From Streptomyces tibetensis (GTDB lineage Bacteria > Actinomycetota > Actinomycetes > Streptomycetales > Streptomycetaceae): a stretch of 64,000 bases of DNA. The stretch is taken from positions 62,001 through 126,000 of the forward strand of contig NZ_SZVW01000017.1 of NCBI RefSeq assembly GCF_007655005.1. The letters are read 5' to 3'. A model generated the notes under the pieces. It ran no database searches, was not told the origin of the DNA, and saw nothing but the letters and a program-made list of their open reading frames with translations. The first letter of the stretch is position 1; the number at the start of each line of letters is the position of its first letter. Shown here piece after piece: positions 51,210 through 60,118 of this stretch. Made by a program: the position numbers and the translations under genes.

Positions 51210-51235
51210 ATGTTCTACCATTAAACTACACCCGC
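51162..51235 (-). tRNA. tRNA-Gly (anticodon CCC)
   Basis: Read on the minus strand: acceptor GCGGGTG pairs with CACCCGC, a D-arm follows, the anticodon stem TCAGC/GCTGA holds the loop TTCCCAA (anticodon CCC), and the T-arm contains TTCGATT. CCA is encoded (51162-51164). It serves as the integration target of the AICE and of older elements. Other glycine tRNAs were not seen in the window. Confidence 0.95.
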
Positions 51236-51508
51236 GTAAGACGCCGACCCGGTCGGTGTCCGAATGCTCGCTCACTGTACCTCATCTCAGGCCTCCGGCG
51301 TTTCGCGCCGTGAGGCCTGAGGGCGTCTCAGGGATGGGATGCGGCTGCGGGGGAACGGAGTTGGGGCGTACGGTGGAGGCGCGTAAGAGGGCCCGGGCGG
51401 GACCGGAGTGCCGCCTGTAAGGCCGTCCCTTTGATCCCGTACTGTGGCTTTTGTCGTCAGGCAAGCAACAGCCAGACGCGGCTCTTGGGGAAGGGACTCT
51501 TGGACTTG
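51236..51508. other. 273-bp chromosomal gap beside tRNA-Gly
   Basis: It should hold the tRNA-Gly promoter (reading left) and the promoter of the gene at 51509. No further gene is supported. Confidence 0.4.
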
Positions 51509-51667
51509 ATGGAGCGCACCGTCGTCCGTTGTGCCGATGGGCACGTGTTCAGCACCGCTTCGTTCCCGATGCAGCAGGCCGATCGGCTCGGCCCCGGGCG
51601 GCTGCTTCGGTGCCCGCGATGTGCGCGGCTCCGGAGCGTGGTGCCCGTCAGCTATCAGAAGCGGTAG
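51509..51667 (+). CDS. Conserved small protein with zinc-ribbon-like cysteines
   Basis: The 52-aa product MERTVVRCADGHVFSTASFP continues with LLRCPRCARLRSVVPV. A Cys near 8 and a CPRC pair suggest a zinc site. It is a very common small core protein of Streptomyces with no assigned function. ATG 51509 is chosen over upstream in-frame starts. Confidence 0.7.
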   Translation: MERTVVRCADGHVFSTASFPMQQADRLGPGRLLRCPRCARLRSVVPVSYQKR

Positions 51668-51794
51668 CGGCGGCAGCACCTGCGGCGGCGGCAGCCGTGG
51701 CGGCAGGTGACGGACACAGCAGACAGCAACAGGCACAAGGCGCGCGGAGACGTCCGGTTGTGGTCGCTCCGCGCGCCTTGCGTATCCTCGGGGC

Positions 51795-52370
51795 GTGCTT
51801 CTCTCAGACAAGGACATCCGGGCCGAGATCGACGCCGGACGGGTGCGGATCGATCCGTATGACGACGCGATGGTGCAGCCGTCGAGCATCGATGTGCGGC
51901 TGGACCGCTACTTCCGGGTGTTCGAGAATCACCGGTACCCGCACATCGACCCCGCCATCGAGCAGGCCGACCTGACCAGGCTCGTGGAGCCGGAGGGCGA
52001 CGAGCCGTTCATCCTGCACCCTGGCGAGTTCGTCCTCGCCAGCACCTACGAGGTCATCACGCTGCCCGACGATCTCGCCTCCCGGCTGGAGGGCAAGAGT
52101 TCGCTGGGGCGGCTGGGGCTGGTCACGCACTCGACGGCCGGCTTCATCGACCCCGGCTTCAGCGGGCACGTGACCCTGGAGCTGTCCAACCTCGCCACCC
52201 TGCCCATCAAGCTCTGGCCGGGCATGAAGATCGGCCAGCTGTGCATGTTCAAGCTGAGCTCGCCCGCCGACTTCCCGTACGGCAGTGAGCGGTACGGGTC
52301 CCGGTACCAGGGGCAGCGCGGGCCGACCGCCTCCCGGTCGTTCCTCAACTTTCACCGGACCCAGGTGTGA
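51795..52370 (+). CDS. dcd: dCTP deaminase
   Basis: The 191-aa product is a trimeric dUTPase-fold deaminase that turns dCTP into dUTP for dTMP synthesis. Motifs are SSIDVRLDRYFRVF, HPGEFVLASTYE, EGKSSLGRLGL and the catalytic-Glu segment GFSGHVTLELSN. GTG start. It is a housekeeping gene and shows that the core chromosome resumes after the island. It overlaps an in-frame GTG start of the phosphoribosyltransferase by 4 bp. Confidence 0.95.
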   Translation: MLLSDKDIRAEIDAGRVRIDPYDDAMVQPSSIDVRLDRYFRVFENHRYPHIDPAIEQADLTRLVEPEGDEPFILHPGEFVLASTYEVITLPDDLASRLEGKSSLGRLGLVTHSTAGFIDPGFSGHVTLELSNLATLPIKLWPGMKIGQLCMFKLSSPADFPYGSERYGSRYQGQRGPTASRSFLNFHRTQV

Positions 52371-52426
52371 GCGACCCGAACGTGAGTGACCCGAACGGGA
52401 GCGAAGCAGGCGTGAGCGAAGCAGGC
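52367..52426 (+). repeat. 15-bp repeats with alternative starts before the phosphoribosyltransferase
   Basis: Four degenerate 15-bp units (two encoding VSDPN, then GSEAG and VSEAG) lie in frame before the ATG at 52427. Three begin with GTG, so each could start translation. Copy-number variation here would add or remove N-terminal residues. Confidence 0.75.
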
Positions 52427-52924
52427 ATGAGTGACGTGCGGGAGAACCTGACCTACGAGAGGTTCGGCGTCGCCGTGCGCGAACTCGCGCAGACCGTCGC
52501 CGACGACGGCTACGAGCCCGACATAGTCCTCAGCATCGCCCGCGGCGGCGTCTTCGTGGCAGGAGGGCTCGCCTACGCCCTCGACTGCAAGAACATCCAC
52601 CTGGTGAACGTGGAGTTCTACACCGGCGTGGGGACGACCCTCGAGATGCCGGTCATGCTCGCGCCCGTGCCGAACGTGATCGACTTCTCGCAGAAGAAGG
52701 TGCTGATCACCGACGACGTCGCCGACACCGGCAAGACGCTCAAGCTGGTCCGCGACTTCTGCCTCGACACCGTCGCCGAGGTGCGCAGCGCCGTCGTCTA
52801 CGAGAAGTCGCAGTCGCTCGTGAAGTGCGAGTACGTGTGGAAGCGGACCGATCAGTGGATCAACTTCCCGTGGTCCGTCGAGAAGCCCGTGGTGCGGCGC
52901 GCCGGGCAGGTGCTGGACGCCTGA
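52427..52924 (+). CDS. Phosphoribosyltransferase-family protein
   Basis: The 165-aa product (from MSDVRENLTYERFG) has the type I PRTase fold, with DIVLSIARGGVFVAGGLAYA and the PRPP motif VLITDDVADTGKT. It is close to xanthine/hypoxanthine PRTases or regulatory PRTases; the substrate is not evident. Translation may begin further upstream at GTG 52367 in a short repeat region. It ends at a shared terminator. Confidence 0.88.
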   Translation: MSDVRENLTYERFGVAVRELAQTVADDGYEPDIVLSIARGGVFVAGGLAYALDCKNIHLVNVEFYTGVGTTLEMPVMLAPVPNVIDFSQKKVLITDDVADTGKTLKLVRDFCLDTVAEVRSAVVYEKSQSLVKCEYVWKRTDQWINFPWSVEKPVVRRAGQVLDA

Positions 52925-52939
52925 TCGCAGGCAGCAGAA

Positions 52940-52963
52940 AAGGGGCTCCCCAGGGAGCCCCTT
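52940..52963. terminator. Bidirectional terminator between PRTase and YIP1 genes
   Basis: AAGGGGCTCCC and GGGAGCCCCTT form a hairpin with an A-run on one side and TTTC on the other. It serves the two convergent genes. Confidence 0.85.
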
Positions 52964-52981
52964 TCTCGTGCGCGCAGAGAC

Positions 52982-53911
52982 TCAGACCGTGCCCAGCTTC
53001 ACGATCGACAGCAGTGCGATCAGCTGGATCGCCGACGCGCCCAGCGCCTTCGGCCAGGGCAGGTCGTGGGAGCGGCCGACCATGAGGGTCAGCAGGACGC
53101 CGCCCGCGACCCAGGTGGCCCAGCCCAGCATCTGGACGAACGTCGCGTCGCCGCCCGCGAACATCGCGAAGACCAGGCGGGGCGCGTCCGTGAGGGACAT
53201 GATCAGCATGGACAGGCCGACCGTGGGCTGCCAGGCGCCGTCACCGCCGAGCTGGCGGGCCAGGGTGTGGGTGACCACGCCCAGGACGAACGCGCTGAGC
53301 ACCATCGCCACGGCCGTCGTCAGGACGATCGGCACCGCGTTCGACAGTGTGGCGTTTATCGCATCCGCGCGGGCGCCGTCGAAGCCGAAGACGGCGAGCA
53401 GGCCGTAAAAGAACGTGACGATGAGGGCCGGGCCCCACATCGAGTAGTCCCGCATCTGGAGGAACGTCTGGTTGGGGGCGAGGACGATCCCCCGGAGCAG
53501 GGCCTTCCAGTGCAGACGCGGGCCGACCGGGCCGGGCGCCGGGGCCGCCGAGCCGGCGCGGTAGGTGTCGCCCTGGGTGTAGGGGTCGTCGCCGACCGAG
53601 AAGGCCTGGGTGTGGCCCGGGTTGTTCGCGGCGTACGGGTCGGCCGGGCCCTGCGGGCCGGGCGGGTACGCGCCGTCGCCGAAGTACTCCGGCTCGCCCT
53701 GCCCGCCGTGGCCGCCGCCGTGTCCGGCGTTCGGCTGCGGCCACGTGGGGCCGCCGCCGTTGCCGTACGGCTGCTGCTGCGGGTACGGCTGCGGCGCCGG
53801 CGGGGAGCCGTACGGCGGTCCCTGCGGCGTCTGCTGCCCGTACGGAGGGTTGTGCGGTCGCGTCTGAGGAGCGCCGTTGTTACGGCCGCGTCCGATCCTG
53901 AATCCAGCCAC
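52982..53911 (-). CDS. YIP1-family membrane protein
   Basis: The 309-aa product has a Pro/Gly/Gln-rich cytoplasmic N-terminus (PPYGQQTPQGPPYG type) and five TM helices in the last 180 residues (e.g. ALIVTFFYGLLAVFGF, TAVAMVLSAFVLGVVTHTLA). GTG 53911 (VAGFRIGRGR) is chosen; the upstream extension lies over intergenic DNA. Function in actinobacteria is unknown. Confidence 0.82.
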   Translation of the reverse strand: MAGFRIGRGRNNGAPQTRPHNPPYGQQTPQGPPYGSPPAPQPYPQQQPYGNGGGPTWPQPNAGHGGGHGGQGEPEYFGDGAYPPGPQGPADPYAANNPGHTQAFSVGDDPYTQGDTYRAGSAAPAPGPVGPRLHWKALLRGIVLAPNQTFLQMRDYSMWGPALIVTFFYGLLAVFGFDGARADAINATLSNAVPIVLTTAVAMVLSAFVLGVVTHTLARQLGGDGAWQPTVGLSMLIMSLTDAPRLVFAMFAGGDATFVQMLGWATWVAGGVLLTLMVGRSHDLPWPKALGASAIQLIALLSIVKLGTV

Positions 53912-54246
53912 GTCTTCGAACGTACCTGGTCCCCGGCGGTGGTGTGCCGGGCCCGGGCTTCCGGGCCCGGCTTTGCGGCCGAGCTGTGACATCCCTTAAG
54001 GGGAAGGGGCTTTGGGCGTCCGTGGGGTGTCGGGGTTCGGCCTTACGGGCCTCGCCCCGGGTCCGCGGGAGTCCGCGGGAGTGGGCCCGGCGGATTTCGC
54101 CCCCGGCCGAGTGGGCCCGGCGGAGTGGCCCGGCGGATCCGCCCGGCCCCGGCCGAGTAGCCCGGCGGATCCGCCCGGCGCCCCGGCCGAGTGGCCCCCG
54201 GCGAAGTGTTTCCCCGGCGGATTCGCCCGGGCCCGTTCGGCCGACG
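53912..54246. repeat. Intergenic gap with degenerate tandem repeats
   Basis: From about 54075 to 54231 the sequence repeats units of GCCGAGTGGCCCGGCGGATC followed by CGCCCGG-type DNA, about four or five times with changes in length (31-43 bp). Left of it are two GTCCGCGGGA copies. No gene. It could form strong secondary structure and act as a terminator for the YIP1 or FG-GAP region, or be a selfish repeat. Confidence 0.7.
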
Positions 54247-55599
54247 TCAGTCGGGAAGGGTGCCGCCCAGTTCCGGCAGGACGATCGCGCCGGTCTTCGT
54301 CGGGACCGTGCTCGTGCCGCGCATGAGCAGCCCGCCGCTCGCCGCGCCCACGGCCAGGTCCGCCTTGCCGTCGGCGGTCAGGTCGCGCAGGCGGACCGTG
54401 TAGCCGAAGACGGTGCCGGAGTCGGCCGGGCCCAGCACCGTCTGGGCGATCCACGAGGAGCGCGCGCCGACGAGGCCGCCGGAGCCGCCGCGGAAGACGT
54501 GGACGCCGCCCTGGTCCTGGTCGCCCGCGACGTCCTCGTGCGGAACGCCGACCGCGAGGTCCGCATAGCCGTCGCCGTTGGTGTCGGCGGCCGAGATCGC
54601 GTAGCCGAAGTTGTCGTCGGCCTCGGGGCTGCCGGAGACGCCGGAGGTGGCCTGGGTGAGGGTGACCGACGTGCCCGGCCCCGACGACGTGCCGCGCCAG
54701 ATGGTGACCGCGCCCTTGCCGTTGTCCTTGTCGGGCACGCCGAGGGCGATGTCGCCGTAGCCGTTCTTGTCGAAGTCGCCGATCACGGGGCTCGGGTAGA
54801 GGCCCTCCTGCCGGTCGCTGAGGGTCCTGGAGGCTCCCGAGGCGAGACCGGAGGAGGTGCCCTTCAGGTACCAGGCACGCTCGCGGATCCGGCTGTCGTC
54901 GATCTCCGTGCCGATCACCACCAGGTCGGTCCTGCCGTCCCCGTCGACCTTTCCGGCCGCGAGGGCGGTGGAATACCAGCCGCCGGACCCCTTGTCGACC
55001 TTGCTGACCTTGCCGGTGGTGCCCGACTTGGTGAACGGGCCGCGGTACAGCCACGCCTCCTCGCCGCCGATCACGGCCAGGTCGGGGGAGCCGTCGCCGG
55101 TGAAGTCGCCGGTCGCCAGGTCGCGGCCGAAGTGGCCGCCCGCGCCGCCGGCGGGGGCGATGGTGGTGCCGCCGGACAGGCCGGACTTCGAACCCCACAG
55201 GACGGTGACGGTGCCGCGGTAGTCGTCGCTGCCCACGTGCTCGGTGGGGTTGCCGACGACGAGGTCCGCGTAGCCGTCCTTGTTGAGGTCCGCGCTCGCG
55301 AGGGACGCGCCGAACTGGTCGTCCTCCTCGCCGGCGCCGGGCACGCCGGCGCTGTCCTGGTGGAGGTACTTCGGGTGGGCGGTGTCGAGGCCGGTGGCGG
55401 TGCCGTACACGACGGTGATCGTGCCGCCCTCGCGGTCGACGTCGTTGTAGCCGCCGTAGGCGAGGTCGCGGCGGCCGTCGCCGTTGAAGTCGTCGTAGTG
55501 CTTGGCGACGGCCGCGGCGGCCGGGCCGGTGAGGAGCACGGGGGTGATGCCGGTCGCCAGCAGGGCGGCGACCAGGGCGGTCGTGGTGGATCTGCGCAT
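54247..55599 (-). CDS. Secreted FG-GAP/integrin-like protein 1
   Basis: The 450-aa product has a signal peptide (TTALVAALLATGITPVLLTG) and about seven FG-GAP blades with calcium-binding loops such as DFNGDGRRDLAYG, DLNKDGYADLVVG and DTNGDGYADLAVG. It should form an extracellular seven-bladed propeller of integrin-alpha type. It is the last of four tandem paralogues, 17 bp after the previous. No catalytic residues. Possible roles are adhesion or binding of polysaccharide. Confidence 0.88.
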   Translation of the reverse strand: MRRSTTTALVAALLATGITPVLLTGPAAAAVAKHYDDFNGDGRRDLAYGGYNDVDREGGTITVVYGTATGLDTAHPKYLHQDSAGVPGAGEEDDQFGASLASADLNKDGYADLVVGNPTEHVGSDDYRGTVTVLWGSKSGLSGGTTIAPAGGAGGHFGRDLATGDFTGDGSPDLAVIGGEEAWLYRGPFTKSGTTGKVSKVDKGSGGWYSTALAAGKVDGDGRTDLVVIGTEIDDSRIRERAWYLKGTSSGLASGASRTLSDRQEGLYPSPVIGDFDKNGYGDIALGVPDKDNGKGAVTIWRGTSSGPGTSVTLTQATSGVSGSPEADDNFGYAISAADTNGDGYADLAVGVPHEDVAGDQDQGGVHVFRGGSGGLVGARSSWIAQTVLGPADSGTVFGYTVRLRDLTADGKADLAVGAASGGLLMRGTSTVPTKTGAIVLPELGGTLPD

Positions 55600-55616
55600 G
55601 GGGATCTCCTGGTTCG

Positions 55617-57065
55617 TCAGCCGATGAGGCCGGCGCCGAACGCGCCGTAGGAGCGGGTCTGGGCGAGGCTGCCGGGGCCGAAGGTGCGGGCGCCGTCGGT
55701 GACGGGGCCGGTGGACGAGCCGCGCAGGGCCGTGATCGCGCCGATGCCCTCGTCCTCGAAAGTGGCGGTGACGGTGAACTCGGCGTGGCCGTCCTTGGAG
55801 ACGTCCGCCAGCAGGGCGTCGGAGCCGAAGTAGTCGATGGCCTCGGCCGTGCCCGGGACGCCTGCGGTGTTCTGGGTGACGGTGCGGGCGCCGGTGCGCG
55901 AGACGCCGGTGGCCGAGCCGTTCATGAGGATCGCGGCGCCGGCGTCCTCGGTGGTGCCGAGGTCCTCGAAGGGGACGCCGATGGCGAGGTCGCCGTAGCC
56001 GTCGCCGTTGGTGTCACCGATGGACACGGAGCCGCCGAAGCCGTCGTTGGCCTCGTCGGCGCCGGGGACGCCCTCGGAGTCCTGGGTGAGCTGGGCCATG
56101 GGCGCGTCACCGTTGACGGGGCCGCCCTCGGAGCCGCGGATGACGACGACCTTGCCGCCGAGGCTGCCGGTGTGGTCGCTCCCCTTGCCGAAGACGTTGC
56201 CGAGGGCGATCTCGTCGTAGCCGTCGCCGTCGATGTCGCCGAGGGCGAGGGTGGTGCCGCCGTTCAGGGCGCGGGGGGCCGAGGTGTCCGGGCCGGTCGA
56301 GGAGCCGAGGTAGGCGACGCCCTTGGACCAGCTGCTCGCCTCCTCCCCGCTGGTGAAGACCCGGTAGGTGAGGACCAGGTCCGACCTGCCGTCGGCGTCG
56401 GTGTCGCCCGCGCCCAAGGCGTCGACGATCCACGCCGGCTCGGGGGTGGAGATCTTCTGTATGGCACCCGTGGTGCCGGTGGGGGTGAACGGGCCGCGGA
56501 CGACGTAGACGTCGTCGGTGTCGGTGCCGACGGCCAGGTCCGCCTTGCCGTCGCCGTCGAAGTCGCCCGCGGTCAGCAGGTTGCCCCAGCTGTTGTGGGC
56601 GGAGACGGCCGGGTCCTTGACCGTCGTGCCGCTTCGCAGACCGTTCGCCGAGCCCCACAGGACGGTGACGGTGCCGCCGTCGGTGTCGGTGCCGTCGCGG
56701 TCGCCCGGAGCGCCGACCGCGAGGTCGGTGTAGCCGTCGCCGTTGAAGTCGGCCGTGGCGAGCGCGTGGCCGAAGGTGTCGTCGGCGCCGGCGTCGCCGG
56801 GCACACCGTCGGTGTTCTGGCTGACGACGGTGTGCTCGGCCGGGTCGAGGCCGGTGGCGCCGCCGTGGATCACGGCGACGTAGCCGGCCATGCCCCGGCC
56901 GTCGACCTTGGCGTAGGGGGCGGCGAAGGCGATGTCACCGTAGCCGTCGCCGTTGAAGTCGGCGGTCGGGCCGGTGGCGGGTGCGGCGGTGGCCGCCGTC
57001 GCGGGCAGGGCCGTGAGCAGGCCGGTGGTCAGGGCCGTGGCCAGGAGGAGGGTGCGCTTGCGCAT
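55617..57065 (-). CDS. Secreted FG-GAP/integrin-like protein 2
   Basis: The 482-aa product has a signal peptide (MRKRTLLLATALTTGLLTAL) nearly identical to that of the fourth paralogue. FG-GAP blades contain DFNGDGYGDIAFA, DFNGDGYTDLAVG, DFDGDGKADLAVG and DTNGDGYGDLAIG. It is extracellular. Near-identity of the leader with the gene at 58712 indicates a duplication. Confidence 0.88.
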   Translation of the reverse strand: MRKRTLLLATALTTGLLTALPATAATAAPATGPTADFNGDGYGDIAFAAPYAKVDGRGMAGYVAVIHGGATGLDPAEHTVVSQNTDGVPGDAGADDTFGHALATADFNGDGYTDLAVGAPGDRDGTDTDGGTVTVLWGSANGLRSGTTVKDPAVSAHNSWGNLLTAGDFDGDGKADLAVGTDTDDVYVVRGPFTPTGTTGAIQKISTPEPAWIVDALGAGDTDADGRSDLVLTYRVFTSGEEASSWSKGVAYLGSSTGPDTSAPRALNGGTTLALGDIDGDGYDEIALGNVFGKGSDHTGSLGGKVVVIRGSEGGPVNGDAPMAQLTQDSEGVPGADEANDGFGGSVSIGDTNGDGYGDLAIGVPFEDLGTTEDAGAAILMNGSATGVSRTGARTVTQNTAGVPGTAEAIDYFGSDALLADVSKDGHAEFTVTATFEDEGIGAITALRGSSTGPVTDGARTFGPGSLAQTRSYGAFGAGLIG

Positions 57066-57111
57066 CGGGATCCCCGTCGGGTCGTCGGGTCGTCGGGTGT
57101 TCGGTCATGAG

Positions 57112-57150
57112 GTCGCCGGTCGTCGCCGGTCGTCGCCGGTCGTCGCCAGT
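57112..57150. repeat. Short tandem repeat between FG-GAP genes
   Basis: A unit of about 10 bp, CGCCGGTCGT, is repeated three to four times upstream of FG-GAP gene 2. It lies in the 162-bp gap and may alter promoter or leader structure. Confidence 0.7.
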
Positions 57151-57227
57151 GGCCGTCGGTGGCCTTCGGGCCGCCGCCCGGTGGGTCGTCGTCGGGCGCC
57201 GGCCGTCGGGACGGACGTGGGGCGTGG

Positions 57228-58652
57228 TCAGGAGTTGAGCGCGGTGCCGTAGCCGGGCGTGCCGGACGTCGAGATGCCCGTCGTGCCGGGGCCGAAGCTC
57301 GTCGAGCCGGACGCCGTCGGGCCGGTCGTCGTGGAGCGCAGGGACCAGACGGCGCCGTCGCCGGCGTTCTCGCCCGGCGCGGAGACGGACAGGTCGGCGC
57401 GGCGGTCGCCGGTGTGGTCGGTGAGCGTGACGCGCTCGCCGAACCGGTCGCCGTTCTCCGAGGTGCCGGGGACCCCCGCTGTGTTCTGCGTGTACGACGT
57501 CGCGCCCTTGGTGGTCAGGCCGGACGCCGAGCCGTACAGCACGGTGACAGCGCCGGCGGAGCCGTTCTCGCCCGCGGTGCCGATCGCCAGGTCGGCGTAT
57601 CCGTCGCCGTTGACATCGCCGAGCGAGACGTCGCTGCCGAAGCGGTCGCCCTTCTCGGAGGCCCCGGGCACACCGGCGGTGTCCTGGGTGAGGGCGAGCG
57701 GGGCGCGGCCCGGTGCCGGGCCCTCGGGCCCGCCGTAGACGACGGTGACCTTGCCGCCGAGGGCGCCCCCGGGGTCGGCGGACGCCTCCCGGTCGTTGCC
57801 GACGGCGATGTCGTCGTGGCCGTCGCCGTCGATGTCGCCGACGGCGGAGACGAACCCGGCGGGCAGCTTCTGCAGCCAGTCGTTGTAGTTGTCGATCTCC
57901 ATGTCGGCCAGGGCGGTGGTGGCGGCGCCGTCGTGCGTGGTCCGGCCGTGCAGGACCACGCGGGGGTGGCCGTCGCCGGTGACGTCGCCGGCGGAGAGGT
58001 GGGTGACGCCGTTCGCGGTCGCCCACCCGTCGTTGCGCGAGCCCGAACCGCCGTTGGAGGCGCCGGCCCTGGTGATCGGGCCGTCCACGAGGGAGAGGGT
58101 GATGGGGCCGGTGGAGCCGACCGCGACGTCCACGTCCCCGTCGTTGTCGAAGTCGCCCGCGGCCAGGGCCTGGCCGTAGCGGTCGTAGTCGGTGCTGAAG
58201 AAGCTGAACAGCGTACGGGCCCCGGACAGGCCGGACACCGAGCCCCAGACGATGGTGACCGTGCCGTCGTTGCTGTCGCTGCCGTCCTCGCCGGGCGTGC
58301 CGATCAGCAGGTCGGCGTAGCCGTCGGTGTTCAGGTCGGCGGAGGCGAGGGCGGAACCGAAGGCGTCGTCGGCCTCGGCGGCCCCCGGCATCCCGGCCGT
58401 GTTCTGGGTCAGCAGGGTCCGCGTGGAGCTCTTCGGGCCGCTCGTACTGCCGTAGACCACCGACACGGCACCGGCCCGCGCCTGCCCGGCGACCGTGGCG
58501 CCCGGTGCGCCGATCGCCAGGTCGGTGCGGCCGTCGCCGTTGAAGTCGTAGGGGACGGCGGCCGGCGCTGCGTGCGCGGCGGGGGCGGTCAGGGTGAGGG
58601 CGAGCGGGGTCAGGGCCGCGGCGAGGACGGCGGCGGTGATACGGGTGTGCAT
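57228..58652 (-). CDS. Secreted FG-GAP/integrin-like protein 3
   Basis: The 474-aa product has a signal peptide (MHTRITAAVLAAALTPLALT) and the calcium-loop FG-GAP blades (DFNGDGRTDLAIG, DLNTDGYADLLIG, DIDGDGHDDIAVG, DVNGDGYADLAIG). ATG 58652 is chosen since it starts the signal peptide. It is 59 bp after the fourth paralogue in the transcription direction. Confidence 0.88.
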   Translation of the reverse strand: MHTRITAAVLAAALTPLALTLTAPAAHAAPAAVPYDFNGDGRTDLAIGAPGATVAGQARAGAVSVVYGSTSGPKSSTRTLLTQNTAGMPGAAEADDAFGSALASADLNTDGYADLLIGTPGEDGSDSNDGTVTIVWGSVSGLSGARTLFSFFSTDYDRYGQALAAGDFDNDGDVDVAVGSTGPITLSLVDGPITRAGASNGGSGSRNDGWATANGVTHLSAGDVTGDGHPRVVLHGRTTHDGAATTALADMEIDNYNDWLQKLPAGFVSAVGDIDGDGHDDIAVGNDREASADPGGALGGKVTVVYGGPEGPAPGRAPLALTQDTAGVPGASEKGDRFGSDVSLGDVNGDGYADLAIGTAGENGSAGAVTVLYGSASGLTTKGATSYTQNTAGVPGTSENGDRFGERVTLTDHTGDRRADLSVSAPGENAGDGAVWSLRSTTTGPTASGSTSFGPGTTGISTSGTPGYGTALNS

Positions 58653-58711
58653 GGGTGTACGTGCCTCACAGGGGAGTCGGCGGGGCGTCACTGGGCAACG
58701 GTCGAGCCGCA

Positions 58712-60118
58712 TCACTGGGCCACGGTCGAGCCGAGGCCGACGGTGCCCTTGAGGGAGACGGCGGTGGTCGTGATGCCCTGCGCGCCGCTCGTGGTCAGTC
58801 CGGTGGCGGAACCGCGCAGGGTCCACAGGCCGCCGGTGGAGTTCTCGCCGTGGACGCCGATGACCAGGTCGGCCCTGCCGTCCTTGGTGACGTCGGTCAG
58901 GCCGACCGCGGAACCGAACCGGTCCCCGGCCTCGGCGGCCCCGGGCACCCCGGCGGTGTCCTGGGTGTACGACTTCACGCCGGTGCCGGTCCTCAGGCCG
59001 GAGGCGGAGCCGAACAGCACGGTCACCGAGCCCGCGTCCTCCGCCGAGCCGATGTCCTCACCCGGGGCGGAGACCACGACGTCGGCGTACCCGTCACCGT
59101 TGATGTCGCCGGTGCTCACCGCGCTGCCGAAGCTGTCCTCGGCCTCGGCGGCGCCGGGCACGCCCGCGGTGTCCTGGTGGACGACGGTCGGCTGCTGCGC
59201 CGGGTCGGGACCGTTCGGGCCGCCGTACCAGACGGTGATCTGGCCGCCCTTGTGGCCGCCGGGCTTGAGATCGTAGGGGTCCGTGGGGTCGCCGAGGACG
59301 AGGTCGCCGTAGCCGTCGTGGTTGATGTCGCCGATGGAACCGGGGTAGCCGTCCGCGTTCGGCAGATCGGCCATCTTGTACGTGGTGCCGGTCCACCGGA
59401 AGTAGTCGATCTCGCCGCCGGTGTCGCCGTCCACGTTGAAGGGGTAGACGCGCTCGGCCGCGCCGTCGCCGGTGAGATCGCCCGCGAACACCTCGAACGT
59501 GGTGCCGACCTCACCGACGCGGAGGTTGTTCAGCGGGCCGCCGGTGCGGGTGAAGGGGCCGTTGTAGATGCGGGTGTGGCTCTGGCCGGTGAGCGTGACG
59601 TCGGTGTCGCCGTCGCCGTCGAAGTCGCCGGTGGCGATGCCCCGGGAGAAGTTGCCGTACTCGGAGAGCGTCGACGGCTGCGGCAGGCCCTTGCCGCCGG
59701 ACAGGCCTGACTTGCCGCCCCACAGGACGGTGCCGGAGCCGACACCGTCCCGGTCGCCGATGCTCTCGTTGGAGGCGCCGACGACGAGGTCGGAGTAGCC
59801 GTCCCGGTCCAGGTCTCCGGCGGCGAGGGCGGAGCCGAACAGGTCGCTCGACTCGGCGGTGCCGGGCACGCCCGCGGAGTTCTGGGTGATGACGGCCCTG
59901 CGTGCGGCCGAGACACCGGACGCCGAGCCGTACAGCACGACGACGGCACCGGCGCAGGAGGCAGAGCCGACGTCGGCGCACGCGGCGCCCGCCGCGATGT
60001 CCCGGTAACCGTCGCCGTTGAAGTCCCCGGCGAGACCGGAGGGGGCGGCGGTGGCCGGGGTGGCGGAGAGGAGGCCGGTGGTGAGGGCGGCGGCCAGCAG
60101 GAGGGTGCGCTTGCGCAA
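58712..60118 (-). CDS. Secreted FG-GAP/integrin-like protein 4 (first in operon)
   Basis: The 468-aa product appears to start with TTG (LRKRTLLLAAALTTGLLSAT), as the paralogue at 55617 starts with ATG at the same residue. Blades include DFNGDGYRDIAAG, DLDRDGYSDLVVG, DINHDGYGDLVLG and DINGDGYADVVVS. Two cysteines near the first blade (CADVGSASCAG) may form a disulfide. As the promoter-proximal gene it probably leads a four-gene operon. Confidence 0.86.
   Translation of the reverse strand: MRKRTLLLAAALTTGLLSATPATAAPSGLAGDFNGDGYRDIAAGAACADVGSASCAGAVVVLYGSASGVSAARRAVITQNSAGVPGTAESSDLFGSALAAGDLDRDGYSDLVVGASNESIGDRDGVGSGTVLWGGKSGLSGGKGLPQPSTLSEYGNFSRGIATGDFDGDGDTDVTLTGQSHTRIYNGPFTRTGGPLNNLRVGEVGTTFEVFAGDLTGDGAAERVYPFNVDGDTGGEIDYFRWTGTTYKMADLPNADGYPGSIGDINHDGYGDLVLGDPTDPYDLKPGGHKGGQITVWYGGPNGPDPAQQPTVVHQDTAGVPGAAEAEDSFGSAVSTGDINGDGYADVVVSAPGEDIGSAEDAGSVTVLFGSASGLRTGTGVKSYTQDTAGVPGAAEAGDRFGSAVGLTDVTKDGRADLVIGVHGENSTGGLWTLRGSATGLTTSGAQGITTTAVSLKGTVGLGSTVAQ

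Noticed and set aside
57066..57227. CRISPR array
   Set aside because: The repeated GTCGTCGCCGG units are tandem, without unique spacers, and no cas gene is present.
53996..59276. Long open frames on both strands over the FG-GAP genes
   Set aside because: They are shadow frames caused by the strong codon bias and the repeated DFNGDGY coding units. None has a family domain or a plausible start.
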